Source: Morella rubra (taxonomy: Eukaryota; Streptophyta; Magnoliopsida; Fagales; Myricaceae). From it: 64,000 nucleotides of DNA. The notes below the pieces were generated by a model that saw nothing but the letters and a program-made list of their open reading frames with translations, ran no database searches and was not told where the DNA came from. The stretch covers positions 18,531,638 to 18,595,637 of the forward strand of contig CM025855.1 of the NCBI GenBank assembly GCA_003952965.2. The letters run 5' to 3'. A program made the position numbers and the translations under genes. Positions 22,464 through 33,965 of the stretch are shown here, piece by piece; the stretch's first letter is position 1; every line of letters starts with the position of its first letter.

Positions 22464-24959
22464 TAGGTAGCTAAGAGAAGGCTGACCCCCCCCCCAAATC
22501 TACAGAATTTTTTTTTTAAAAAAAAAGCAAATTTTTGATGAATTTTTTTAACATTCTTTTATGTTTTATTCATTTTGGTCACCAAATTTTTTTTATTTAT
22601 GTAATTGTCCCGCAATAGTTAATTCTTGCCTTCTTCATCATAGTACACTAGCATCTACCATTAGTGTAAGAGACAGGAATGGATGGAGGGATGTATTTTC
22701 ACATAAACCTTATATCACAAAGACTAATTTTACAACGTTCTTTTTTTTTTTGTGGCTTAATTTGCAACTTTCTTATTCTATAAGGAATGTGAATGACTTT
22801 AAGTCTAAAATTAAATAGAATATTGTTTGATTAAAGAAATTAACATAATATTATTAAATCGTGATAAATAGTTATTTCAAAATTAAAAACGAATTATGTA
22901 AATAATCAATAGACACTAAGCACAACATTTATTAGTTTCTTACCAATCAACGAATATAGAATTTTTGTTGAGCTCTAGGGCTTAGATTCGTCATTTAATT
23001 AATGAAAATGCAAACATATTACTGTACAAGTCATGATCGAGGCTAAGCAAAATTAAACCAAATATTTCTGGTAAATGAAAATACTAAACATGATTATGAT
23101 AGGGAGTCAATTTTATATTAAGAACATTTTTTTGGGCACTTTCCTCTTGGTAACTGTTAATTTGGTCATTGCACTTCCATTGTATGAAAGAGAGGGACCA
23201 ACTTGAATTTGATTGTGATTTCATTGAAAGGTAAAATAGTTTTTTTTTTTTTTTTTTTGTAGGAAAAGTTATTTTGTGTACTCAAACTATGGGGGTTAAT
23301 ATCTCTAGGAGTCCAAAGTACCAAGTTTATAACGGTCAGATTTTATTTTAAGTTCAAAGGGACACATTGATGAATTTTAATAGTTTGCAGGCATTGAATC
23401 TAAATTAAGGGTACATCGATGAATTTTGATAGTTTGGACGTTGGATGTGACGAACTTGATAGTTTGGATGTCTAAAGTGACATTAATCCCATAGTTCAAA
23501 GTTGCAAAGTGAGATTTTTTATTTATTTTTTTCTCCTTTTGAAGGCAAGCTTTTAAGATGGAAAGATAGCTTCATTTTCTATTTGAATAGGGAGCCGGGG
23601 GATCGAGCCTCAACGACTAGGGCCGGGCTTAACATTATCTAATTTTTTAATCTTTTGGTGGGAGTGGCTCCCCCATCTTTGTTGTGTCGGCCATTGCACT
23701 CAACCAATTTCCATGAAAAACCATTTATAATTGGCAATGACGTAGACGTTACAAAAAAATTAATGAAACTGCTTGTTTAGACTCTATGATTATGAAAAGA
23801 GAATGCAAAAAGTTAAACGACGATCGAGATAAGTTGAAAGATTCTTGTCAAGAATGAGGCAAAGAAGATGCTTTAAGCATATCCTTGTAATGGTGCGATT
23901 AGTCAACCATTAGCGTTGCAAAGTAGATTTGAGATCCCTATCCAACATATTTATGTGATGTTTTGTAAGGTGCAGCATTAAAAAATAAACGGGATGAACA
24001 CACACAAAAAAGGGAGATAGAGATTGAGGAGTGGAAGAAAAAACAGAATGATTATTATTTTTTATACCCAAAAAAATCTTTTGTACAAGGCCCGCCATAA
24101 TTGTAGCGAGCTAATATAATGCATAAACAAACTCGGGGTACTTTTGTCCCACACGCCAACTCCTATGTAAATCTTGGCTAACGAAGTGGGGGAGGATTCC
24201 CCTGCCAGTTTGCCAGTGGAGGTAGTTCGAGGGGGAGAAAAAAGCTTGTGTTGAAAGGTCAAATAAAGTGGCTTGGAATGAGTCCTAGCAGGCGTCCACC
24301 AATTGAATGGATATGTTTTCCCTTCCTCTTTTTTTTTTCGTGATCTATCCTCTTTTCTAAATTTATTTTTTTAAAACTACTCTCTTGTCGACTTAGACAA
24401 CTGCCTATTACAGGGATTAAATATACTTTATCTCTCTTATCTTTGAGGTTATTTATATTTTATATTTCGATATATTATTTTTGAGATATTAAACTTCTTA
24501 ATTTACACATTTTTTCAATTTGGACCCCATACCCAAATTATCCGTCAAGTTAGACGGATTTCGTCAAAATTTTTATACATTGCCCATTTTATCTTTGAAA
24601 GTATTTACATATTACACCCTACATTTTGACGGATTTTATCTAAATTGATGGGTAATTTAGGTACGGGATTTAAATTGAAAAAATGTGTAAGAGGTCCAGT
24701 GTCTCAAAAATAATACATCGGAGTGTAAAGTGTAAATGACCTCAAAGATAAGGGGGTGAAGTGTATTTAACCCTTATTATAGTTATACCACGAATATTGA
24801 TGAATTTTTAATTTTGAAGTTAAATGTCACGATTTTCTAGATTAGACTAATAATAGATATTTAACTGAAATGTGAAGATTAAAAGTAAAGATTTTTCTTC
24901 AAAAAAAAAAAAAAGAGTGAATGCATGTGAAAGCTGTCAAAATCACGAACAAACACAAA
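22464..24959. repeat. Segmental repeat, copy C, main part
   Basis: Collinear with copy B from about 8876 to 10906: GAGGCTGACCCCCC/GAAGGCTGACCCCCC, ATTGTTTGATTAAAGAAATT, GACACTAAGCACAACAT, CACTTCCATTGTATGAA, TTGTGTTGAAAGGTCAAATA. It retains the GGCTTAACATTATCTAATTT section also present in copy A. No gene is seen; the short ORF around 24062-24262 also exists in B as repeat sequence. Confidence 0.75.
24411..24774. mobile_element. 364-bp foldback MITE with 5-bp TSD
   Basis: Starts CAGGGATTAAATATACTT and ends AAGTGTATTTAACCCT. The arms stay paired through TTATCTTTGAGGT, ATATTATTTTTGAGA and ACACATTTTTTCAATTT. It is flanked by TATTA at 24406-24410 and 24775-24779. The paralogous copy B at 10727-10731 has a single TATTA, a clean empty site. 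No ORF. Confidence 0.8.
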
Positions 24960-25420
24960 CATTACAAGAAAAATCATTTTGAGTGTCAAAAAAATTTGTC
25001 ACCCAAAGTGCCTTTAGTCGCCAAATGTTTTATGTGACAAAACTGAGTTGTCATCCAGTTTGTCACCTAAAGTCTATCACCAAAGGTTTTATGTGACTAT
25101 TTTTGTGTTTCATCATGTAAAATCGTCTAGATGTATTATTACACCATCTGAACAGTTTTCTGATTTCTTAACAATCTTCAATTTCATTATGGCCCAATTC
25201 TCTCTATCCGTTCGCATGAAACATGCGAACGTTTTGCCCAATGTGACCAAATTTATTTTGTCATCAAAACCTCGCGCTCACGGTTTAAAAACCTGTCCCC
25301 ACGGAAATTTCTTTTCTGACGAAATAATTTTTTGTCACCTTAGACATTGTGTGAACTGACCTTCCTTACGTGCAGACGCTTGATGAATTGAGTCCATGGG
25401 AACGTATAAAATTTCAACGA
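24960..25420. mobile_element. Truncated second copy of the CACTA-like element's left end
   Basis: Matches 10907-11375 step by step: CATTACAAGAAAAATCA, GTCACCCAAAGTG, CGTTCGCATGAAACATGCG against CGTTCACATGAAACATGCG, and TGTGTGAACTGACC. Homology ends at about 25420 and the sequence passes straight into DUF247 upstream-like DNA. The rest of the element is deleted here. Confidence 0.8.
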
Positions 25421-25424
25421 TCAA

Positions 25425-25560
25425 TTTAAAGAGGAGCTGGAATCCACCAATCAGATCCGGAGAGAGAGAGGGACGAATACTAGAGGAGCGGGGTGGACTT
25501 CACAAGTCGTTCTTAATTCCCGGCGGAGTTTTAGATCACCGCATGTGCAAAGAAATCCTT
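25425..25560. repeat. Orphan duplicate of the DUF247 5' region
   Basis: Matches 5387-5500 (AAAGAGGAGCTGGAATCCACC, GGGGTGG(A/G)CTTC, CCCGGCG(G)AGTTTT, GATCAC) up to about 20 bp before the real DUF247 start codon. After that the sequence diverges and no DUF247 coding text follows. It is therefore the leader of a lost or never-copied paralogue. Confidence 0.7.
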
Positions 25561-25750
25561 TTTTGACCTAGAAGATGTAAGACAGCTTTTTATTTATTAT
25601 TCAGATATAATAGCAAGAGGCAAGTATATAGTTGAGTTAGCTAGATTAATGATACATCGCAAGTTTTAGAAGTAATTTACAGCGTTTAGAGAAACGTGTG
25701 GCTATAGTTGAACTATATATTATACAAGACTAAAATATTATATTATTTTT
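25561..25750. other. Spacer, nothing recognised
   Basis: AT-rich sequence without a recognisable gene or repeat between the orphan DUF247 leader and the LTR-like start at 25751. Confidence 0.4.
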
Positions 25751-27425
25751 TGTAACACCCTCCCGATTTATTTTCCTTACGAGTATATTTCTAAGCTAAG
25801 TAAAGAGGTTTTATTTGGATTTATGTAAAATCTGGCTTAAACCTTGATTTTTATTTTCTAAGTTTGGATGATTATATTTTCCTTAACGTGGCAGCTGTCT
25901 TAGAATATCCTTTCTTGCTTCTTCTTTTTTTGCCTTATTTCTCATTTATTTCCTTTTTGTGATTAAATTGCTAATAAGACAAATTGTGTTCTTGGTGACT
26001 TTAGTTAGCAATTATTTTTCTTTCTTTTTTTGCCTTATTTCTCGTTTATGAATTTTCTTTTATTCAAGTGTTTTAATTATCTCCCTTAACAATTTTGAGA
26101 CGTTGGTACTAATTTCAAAATTTAGTTGAAATAAAAGACCTAGAATGGGCTTTGGTTTGACTGGCCTTTTGACCCCATTATTGGGCGGTTAGGGGACTCT
26201 TTAATTTGTGGGCCCAATGTTTAAAAATTTATGGCTTAGATGGACCTTTGGGGAAGAGAGAGCTTAGGCCATTAGAATTGGGCTTGAAGAACCAAAAATT
26301 CAGCCCATTAGTTTATAAAGTGGTCGGCCACTTTAAGAGCCTTAAGCTAGTTTAGTGTGCTAGTTTAGTGCTTAAAAAAAAAAAAAAAACCATTATGACA
26401 AGTGGCAAGGATTGCCCATGCCACCCACTGTGCCCAATCCTGACAGTTCTAAAAGAAAACATCGCTACAGCCACGTTATAGAACACGGTCTCCAACTTTC
26501 CGTCAGTAGATTGCAAGCTATTTCCACGGCCGAGGGATATCCGTATACATGAAATTAAAAGAACTTGACCGCTAGTAAACATCGAGTTTTGTGGTTGGAT
26601 GTGGCTGACATCTCGATTACTATGGCATTAAAGGTCTTTAGCATGCAATGGATCTATCAATAACAGAGACGCGGTGGGTGGTTGTGATCCTCTAGTAACT
26701 GGGGCACGCTTAGCTTCTTTTTGGGTCCGTTGAGATAGATGGAAGAACCTGCGCAACTTCGTCATCGCAAATGGATTTCTAGCTTGTTTTTTAAGGTTAA
26801 CTTTTAGAGATAAATCATTTGAACCCTAAGTCACATAGCTCTAATCTTACTTTTAAACCTTGGTTAATTAAGCTAATAAAAGGGAGACAGAGGATCACGG
26901 TTGTCTTGGTGCCAGTTAGAGAGAGAAATAGAGAGAAAAAGAAGAAAACTTGGAGATCGATCAACCCCTTCGGCTCTTGGGCTACACGGCAAAGTGAAGG
27001 CCTCTAGAGAAGAGCCATCAAAAGACAAGGTAAGGATGAAAAAACTAGGTCTCTGTGAGTGGAAATGGAATGGCTGAATGCTATATGCTCTGTGGTGAGA
27101 AAATGAGTTTATGAAATGTTAGAAACACTTCTAGACATGTTATTTGGATCTGTTCTTTACTTTTTCCATGAGTTCATTCAAGAAAAACACACGCATGACC
27201 GAATCTAAGGGCTTAGAGGTCTTGGATGTCAAAGGTTGATAACTCTTCAAGTTTGATGTTTTTCTTTTCTGATTTATGCTTGTTTCTTCACGAATAATGC
27301 ACACTCTTTGGGAGGATACAGTCAGATGTATGCCTGATGGTTAGGAGTATGAAACAAATTCAAGGATTTGGGGCCTTATAGGCCACGTGTAGAGTAGGGT
27401 TCATCCAAAGGTGCATGCATGACTT
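25751..27425. mobile_element. Possible LTR start, cut by the assembly gap
   Basis: The text TGTAACACCCTCCCGATTTA is a common beginning of plant LTRs. Downstream come purine-rich GAGAGAGAAATAGAGAGAAA text near 26918 and a GGTAAGGATG junction near 27030, as often seen in transcribed LTR/leader regions. No 3' LTR end, primer-binding site or pol domain is visible before the N run, so the assignment rests on the first bases and layout only. Confidence 0.35.
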
Positions 27426-27526
27426 NNNNNNNNNNNNNNNNNNNNNNNNNNNNNNNNNNNNNNNNNNNNNNNNNNNNNNNNNNNNNNNNNNNNNNNNNNN
27501 NNNNNNNNNNNNNNNNNNNNNNNNNN
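27426..27526. other. Assembly gap (run of N)
   Basis: About 100 unknown bases. The left and right flanks belong to different repeats, so the true gap may be much larger; the 5' part of the CACTA copy on the right is missing. Confidence 0.99.
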
Positions 27527-28164
27527 TATGTTATTATTGATATTTTATTAATGTGAGTATTGTATTATTGTTATAAAATGTACGTGTTATATAATATTTT
27601 CCATTATTATTGTTTAAAAAAACCATTCTCTTCACCATTGTTCGATCGGCATATCAGCGATCGATCGTTTTTGTTCAACCGATCGATCGTCCAATTCAGC
27701 GATCGATTGGTTCATAAATCAATGTTCCATCCCTGAATTAAACACCGATCGTCCATGGCATAATGATCGATCGTGATACTTTACTGATCGATCGCTTATA
27801 TAAAGCATCCGATCGTCTATTTCTTATTGTGCGATCGTTTGAATGTGTCAATCAATCACCAGTACGTAACCGATCGATCGTCAATACGTACCGATCGATC
27901 GCCTTTTCCAATCGATCCATCACTTTGTTTTCACCGACCGATCGTGACAAGTATCGATCGATCAGTACATTTACTGACAAAAAATTTCCGTCACTAAAAA
28001 CTTTTCGTGACGAAATTCGGGTTTCGTCACGAAATACATTTCGTGACGCTCATTCACTGACGGAGCTAGTGACGAAAATATTTCGTCACTAATACTTTTA
28101 GTGACGAAATATTGACCTTAGTGACAAAAGTTTTTGTCACTAAAAGTCAATTTTTTTTGTAGTG
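27527..28164 (+). mobile_element. 3' end of a second CACTA element of the same family
   Basis: Aligns with 21565-22463 of the first CACTA element: TTAATGTGAGTATTGTATT, TACGTGTTATATAATATTTT, a CGATCGATCG array at about 27640-27965 and GTGACGAAA/TTTCGTCAC inverted words. It ends TTTTTTTTGTAGTG at 28164. The array is shorter than in the first element. The coding part lies in or beyond the gap. Confidence 0.85.
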
Positions 28165-28440
28165 AATATAACTTAGAATGTGTGTTTTACTCTTATTTTT
28201 CTTGAGCTCTAGAAACACTAACTCATTTTTATTCATGTTTTTTCTATTTTCTCTACAAATGTAACTTGAAGAAAACATCAAATGTTATAAAATTTTGAAT
28301 TTTAAGAAAACTATTATTTATAATTCATGATCTTTGTTAATAACTACTATGCAAGTATATCTTTAAGTAACTTATTAATAACATTATTATATGTCTTAAA
28401 TTAAAAATATAAGCTTTATAATATATATTTTTATTAAATT

Positions 28441-28481
<41 letters not shown>

Positions 28482-28528
28482 ATACAAAATCAGCCCCCCA
28501 AATATTATTTTCTAGCTCCGCCATTGCC
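28165..28528. other. AT-rich stretch with (TA)n run and hAT-like terminus
   Basis: A TA microsatellite spans about 28443-28478. Directly after it, CAGCCCCCCAAATATTATTT followed by CTAGCTCCGCCATTG reads, in reverse complement, like the CAGTGGCGGAGC end of plant hAT elements. The opposite end was not found. Confidence 0.4.
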
Positions 28529-29229
28529 GCCCCCGCTCCTGGTTATCTCAGAAAACAAGAAACTCATGCATGCAATATCTCAAGAAACAGTCCCAACAGC
28601 TCATCAAGACTCAACCACGATAAGCAAAGTAGCAGAAAAAGTTGAAGAAGAAACCCAGAAATGCAAAATAATACACTAACGTAAAAAGCACCTCTCTAGT
28701 GTCTGCTGGTGTTCTTCTCGGCATCTCGTTTGCGGCTTTTGTTATTTGAAATGCAGAAACTAAGTCCCTGTTCTGAATCCACTGTTATGATTGGTTTTTC
28801 TTGTTTTGGAGGTAGTCAACGGTCTGGAAGAACAACCTATACCCACATTCAATGTATATCAGAAGTATTGCAGATTATATTTGAAGCACTGGCTGGTTAT
28901 TTCCTTAGCAACCAAACAGAAGAAAAAAGAAAAAAGAAAAAAAAGAAGACAATTCGATTCTACTTCAGAAATTTGACAACCCACCTGGTCCGCTAATTGA
29001 ATTTTGCAAGTGGTCCCTTCACATCTGACCCAAGAACCTATCTAGTCCTTATGAGTTCGCCGATGTTTTTCCTGCACTTTAGCAAATCGGAGCATAAAGT
29101 TCCACAAGAGATAATGAAAACAAATAAACTAAGACCCAAGAAAAAAATACAAGAAGTAATTAATCCACCGAGTTCTTAGTTTCACACCAAATGATAATAT
29201 TTTATTGATCTAATAAAAGAAATAGAATA
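28529..29229. other. Unrecognised region
   Basis: Moderately complex sequence. A 60-codon frame at 28791-28976 (with EEQPIPTFNVYQKYC) looks less random than its surroundings, but I do not recognise it and its tail is a poly-purine run. No promoter or splice structure could be supported. Confidence 0.3.
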
Positions 29230-32190
29230 AAACAGAGGGAACTTACCCAATCATTAGGGCTATATACCCCCGAAAACACCTACTGAATCCCATCTTCAAC
29301 ATTCTTAGGGCATATTTGGAAATGGGTTGTGGTTGTGGTTTTGGTTTTGATTTTGGGTTCAACTTTCAAATTTCAAATTTTAAGATTTAAATATTGTTTA
29401 GTTGTAAGGGTTTGTTTGGTTGTTTAAGGTTTGGAATGATTTATATTTTAATTAAATTAAATAATATTAATTTATAGTTATATGATATTAAAAAATCAGA
29501 AAATATATAATTTTAAAAAATAAGTAAAATAATTTCATAAATATAAAAAATTATAAAATAGATAAAATATGAAACTAATAAAAAATATTCATAAAAATTA
29601 AAAGACCCAAGATAAAAATGTGCAAATTTTATAAAAAATAAATAAATTTTACATTACCTTATTTGTTTTCTTGGAATTTTCGTAACATGTTGTTAATTAT
29701 TCTTTTCCTTTTTTTTTTTTTTTTTTTACCAAGAATGTTAATATTTTCTTGCTTTATCCTTTTTCTTTAGCATACATCTCTATTTTCTCTAAAAATTGTT
29801 AGTATATTATTTGCACAAAATGAAAAATAAAAAAAGAAAGAAAGAAAAGAAGAAGATATATACAATTGTCCTTTTATTTTTTATGAATATTTTTTTATTA
29901 GTTTCATATTTTATCTATTTTTATAATTTTTTATATTTATGAAATTATTTTATACTTATTTTTTGAATTATATTATTTTTTATTTTTTAAAATCTTTTTT
30001 GATTTTTTAATATCATAATAATTATAATATTATTTAATTTAATTAAAATATAAATCATTCCAAATCTTAAACAACCAAACAAACCCTTACAACTAAACAA
30101 TATTTAAATCTTAAAATTTGAAATTTGAAAGTTGAACCCAAAACCAAAACCACAAACCCATTTCCAAACAAGCCCTTAGAGACTACGAAAGAGAGAAAGA
30201 ACTGTCACAAGAATCCACCAAATCTAACACCGAGAGTCCCATAAAATTAAGATACCACCCGAGGCTCTATCTGCCTCCAAACTACATTGCACATGAGGAC
30301 CATCCCACAAATGCCTCACCACAGCCCTCTAGTTTCCTGAAGACACTAAATCTAGTTTCCAACCTTGCATCAAATTACTAGCCCTACTGCATTTCGCGCA
30401 ATCATTGAGACCTCTAACGTTCCAACCTTAAAATTCTTGGCTTCATTAATAACGAGATAAAACCCTTCCCTAATTCCTGCTTCACCTACAGACAACCATG
30501 GCCATCAGTTGACTCCAAGCCCTTCAATTCCCTCAACATTTGCCCTCCGGATCTACTAGGTGGCTTCTTACACAAATGCCCCCTATCCCTTTCCAAGGCT
30601 ACAAAAAGATCCATCAACTCTTTCTCATACCCCTCACAAGACACCCCAACCATGTGCCGAAAGGAAGTTACAATTTTCAACACCCAATTAGAAGGCTCAA
30701 AACACCCCTGAACATTCCTTCCTTCCATTATCAGGGCAACAGATCTGCAGAGGTTCCAAAGAAATTCCATTACACCCACTTACGACACTTACCAACTCCC
30801 CTTCCCCCACAAAGGCCCCAAGACAAATAAACCTCACCCTTGTTGACAAAAATGAGAAAGTGGACCACACCCTTCGCCGAATCTTCTTGCTGCACCAACT
30901 CCATGAAACAAATGGGCTGAGCACTAGCAACCGGGGAACCCCACCCCATCACGTCAAGATTGTCCCACATGTTTGACCAGAAAAATCCACACAAAGAGAT
31001 GAGGATATAGAACCTACCATCTTAGTTGGAGCAGTACGACCCAACAAGTCCCTACACTCCGCATTTGCAACCGAATCACAATGTTCGACGATCGCAGGAG
31101 GCTCATCAGCCATAGGAGTGCATAACCACTTCGTAACTCCTAGCAAGAGGACTCAAAACATTACCATCACCCAAAAAGGAGCACTCGGCGACGACCCAAC
31201 TGCTTGCGCAGGCAACAGAACAATGACATCCGCAGCCCCACTGTGACTCTGCTCTGTCAACCCAGCAACCAGCATAGACCCCTCGATAGCCTTTCTAACA
31301 CCTATTTTCGACGCTGCACTAATCCCCTTTCGATCGCCGAAAAGTGACTCCATTTGCAAGACAACGGTGCCAAACGCCATCGACAAACCGTCACCTACAA
31401 TAGCTCTTCCGTAGCCCAACATGTCAGCCTCCAGAAAAGGCCCACCATATGGCTCATAATCCTTCCTTCTGAGCCTGCCGTGACAACCTTTTCCCTATCC
31501 ATAAGACATGGGCCCAGGCCGCCACCAAAGTCCGACCCAACCTCATTTGCATCCCCTACAAGAGAGGAGCCCAACATGTGGTTTAACACTTGAACCTCCA
31601 AGGCATTTTGGGCCTTCAACAAAAACCCACACACTTGACACTTGAATTCACTCCCCTTTAGGCCCCCTCCGGCTTCTTTCCCAACAACTCAACCAACCCA
31701 TCCCATTGCCTCCTCAAGCCCATCACTTGAGTCCAAATGGAATCCAAAGCATTAGGTGACAAACCAGCCGCAAACTTCACATCCAGGATAGCTGACTTCT
31801 GCACATTTCATGCAGTATTTTTGGAAGCCACAATGTCTGCCACTAAATCTACATGCTACGCCAATGACGTTTCAATTGCCTTCTTACTCCTGTTGTCCTC
31901 ATCATTGACAGTTTCAAGTTTTGAAATTTTTACGCCGTCAACCTTCTCCGGCATGCCTATCTCCACCACATTGGTGAAGGAAACTCTAGCCCAAATGCCT
32001 GAAGCACCAGAAATATTACTCTTACGACGCAAAGAAGAAATGATGGAGACCACCTCCAGAAAAATCCTATTCAAAATCTACCACCCAATCTAAACTTTCC
32101 TTTAGGGAGCATCACCACCCCATCCGACGTCCTCCACCGTATTCTGCAATACAATATACCTTCCACCTTTATTCGAGCAACGTTGCGCAC
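29230..32190 (-). pseudogene. L1-type LINE remnant (ORF1 hinge to ORF2 endonuclease)
   Basis: Reading leftwards from about 32090: an ORF1 C-terminal/hinge region with FKCQVCGFLLKAQNALEVQV, then LRELKGLES, then the ORF2 endonuclease start WNVRGLNDCAKCSRASNLMQ (near 30420) and ASGGILILWDSR. The frame resumes beyond an inserted MITE as KNVEDGIQ-VFSGVYSPND (about 29255-29305), as expected for the endonuclease domain. Stops and frame changes occur throughout; reverse transcriptase and RNase H are missing. L1 elements move by target-primed reverse transcription. The left boundary is uncertain. Confidence 0.75.
29308..30175. mobile_element. PIF/Harbinger foldback MITE (868 bp)
   Basis: Termini GGGCATATTTGGAAATGGGT and, in reverse complement, GGGCTTGTTTGGAAATGGGT. 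TSD TTA at 29305-29307 and 30176-30178. The arms are about 300 bp each and pair over nearly their whole length (TTTCAAATTTCAAATTTTAA, GGTTTGTTTGGTTGTTTAAG, AAACTAATAAAAAATATTCA); the unpaired loop is about 29620-29865. TIR sequence and TTA target fit PIF/Harbinger. No transposase. Confidence 0.9.
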
Positions 32191-32197
32191 AGGAAAA

Positions 32198-32362
32198 GGG
32201 TTCGGTTACTATCCCCACCGCTTATTATCCCCATTCTTCACATCCATGGCCCGGATTTAAAGTTGGGCATCTAACGGTCACAAAATTGCCAGGTCAATTA
32301 ATGAATCCAGGTTAAGAAATTAGACCCCAATTAAGCAAAACTCACCCTGGTTAGACCAAAAT
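32198..32362 (+). repeat. MULE terminal inverted repeat, left
   Basis: About 165 bp matching the reverse complement of about 39745-39927, with few substitutions. The inner end carries CTCACCCTGGTTAGACC, which the right end repeats two to three times as GGTGAGTTT(T/G)G-CT(T)AACC words. Confidence 0.85.
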
Positions 32363-32683
32363 CCTTTCTCTCTCTCTCATCTCTTCTATGCGTACGATTT
32401 GTTCAAAAGATTTTCCATCCTTGTCTCTCTGTCTCTTTCTCTCTCTCTACGATTCTGGTTCAAGCAGATTTTCGGTGAAGCAATAGAGCTGATCCTGGTT
32501 CAAGCAGACTTTCGGTGAAGCAACAGAGTGATTTGGTCGGTGCATCCTCAGATTTTCGGTGAATTTTTGGACCTAGGGCTTTCTCTCTCTACTTTCAAAT
32601 CTGTTCAATGAGGTTTGATGGGTTCTGTTCTATGAGAAGTTGGCTTTGATATGTTTATGTGTTTATGATATGTATTGTGTAAT

Positions 32684-33532
32684 GAGTGGCGGAATGACAT
32701 GGGGGCGCCCTGGGCGGTTGCCCCCCTCAGTTCTTGAAAAAGTTAAAGAAATTTTTTTTTTTTAATGTATTTTATCTCAGGCTAGCCAGGCCCCCCCCCT
32801 TTAAGCCCAGCCCCCTTCACAATTTAATTATCCCCCACACATGCTGAAGCTACTGGATTACAAGGGGGGATGGAAGATTGAATGGACGCCTCGTGAGGGA
32901 AATGTGTTGGCTCACAATCTTGTCAAATGGGGTTCTAGATATTGTGCCGCAGCATGTTGTTGCTTGTAAGGATTCTGATTGTTCTGGCAATGTTTGCCCC
33001 CAATGAATGAATTTCAGGTTACGTAGACAAAAAAAAAAAAAAAAAAAATTATCCCCCACACAACTCCCCTCACAACTTAATGTATTGTGGAGAGGCCCTT
33101 TTGTATGCCTGGAAGTTTTAGGTGCGCTAGCTCCCGACCTGCTCTAAGGTCCGATCTGGGCAAAGTATTTGAGACTGGTATATGTTTTCTTTGCTACTTG
33201 AAAAAAAAAATAAACCAAGAGAATTTTAGCATTACCTAAAGAGTTCAGAGAAATTCTTGTTTGTTATGTAGCCAAGACTTTTGACCAACAAATAGAACCA
33301 ATAATTCCCAATGTAAATCCAAAAGCACCATGATATTGACAAATCCTTCGCAAGGACACATAGATGTTGATAGATCATGTTACATGTATTTCAATATTTT
33401 TTTATGCTTTTAGTCCTTAATTTTTGATATTTTAACTATAAGACATTTTTGCATTACGTAGCAAAAATTTTGAGATGTCATTTCGCCTTAAGAATTTTTC
33501 CCCCTTAACTAAAATCATGGTTCTGCCACTGG
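32684..33532. mobile_element. hAT-like MITE nested in the MULE
   Basis: Left end GAGTGGCGGAATGACATGGG and right end ATCATGGTTCTGCCACTG are inverted and of CAGTGGCGGA type. Flanks TGTGTAAT and ACTGTAAT agree at 6 of 8 bases, compatible with an old hAT duplication. The interior has runs of C and T and no transposase; it contains a separate LINE insertion. Confidence 0.5.
32842..33047 (+). mobile_element. 5'-truncated LINE insertion (206 bp) with 15-bp TSD
   Basis: The 15-mer ATTATCCCCCACACA occurs at 32827-32841 and again at 33048-33062. Between them is an RNase H-like C-terminal reading (GWKIEWTPREGNVLAHNLVK, then WGSRYCA) ending in a poly(A) tail at about 33029-33047. Truncation, poly(A) and a long target duplication are the signature of target-primed reverse transcription. 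Confidence 0.85.
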
Positions 33533-33965
33533 ACTGTAATCTGTTGTAGAGTTCTATTATGAAGATTTGATTTTTGGAATAAAAATTGAAGTTCATTTCA
33601 CATTTTTTTTCTCATGTTGTTGGAGGTTATATGTAGTTGGATTTTGTGTTTGACTGTTGGATTTTTTCTAAGAACATGGTTGTTCTTGTTTTCTTCGTTT
33701 TTGCACTAACTAAAATCTTCGAGATCTTGGTCCCAATTGTGGCTAATATTTCATTTCGAATTCTTCATCTCCGAGATAGTGAGATTCATATCGGAGTCCT
33801 CATTTACTCTTGCTTCTTTGTTCTTTTCGTTGTCCTAGTTTTACATACGTTTGGTTTTATGTCAGGTAAGTTTTCTTTGCGCCGAGGAAACTCGAAAAGG
33901 TGGTCTTTTGAAATGGATTAATCCTGGCGTAAAGATCTAAAAGAAGAAAAAGCCCCAGTCATTCT
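33063..33965. other. MULE interior, no supported gene
   Basis: Holds the right half of the nested hAT MITE and then T-rich sequence. A 94-codon hydrophobic frame at 33637-33921 on the plus strand lacks any recognisable family and sits in AT-rich spacer, so I do not call it. Confidence 0.45.

Noticed and set aside
33637..33921. Hydrophobic 94-codon ORF that could be a membrane protein
   Set aside because: T-rich sequence yields hydrophobic frames by chance; no family, promoter or conservation evidence.
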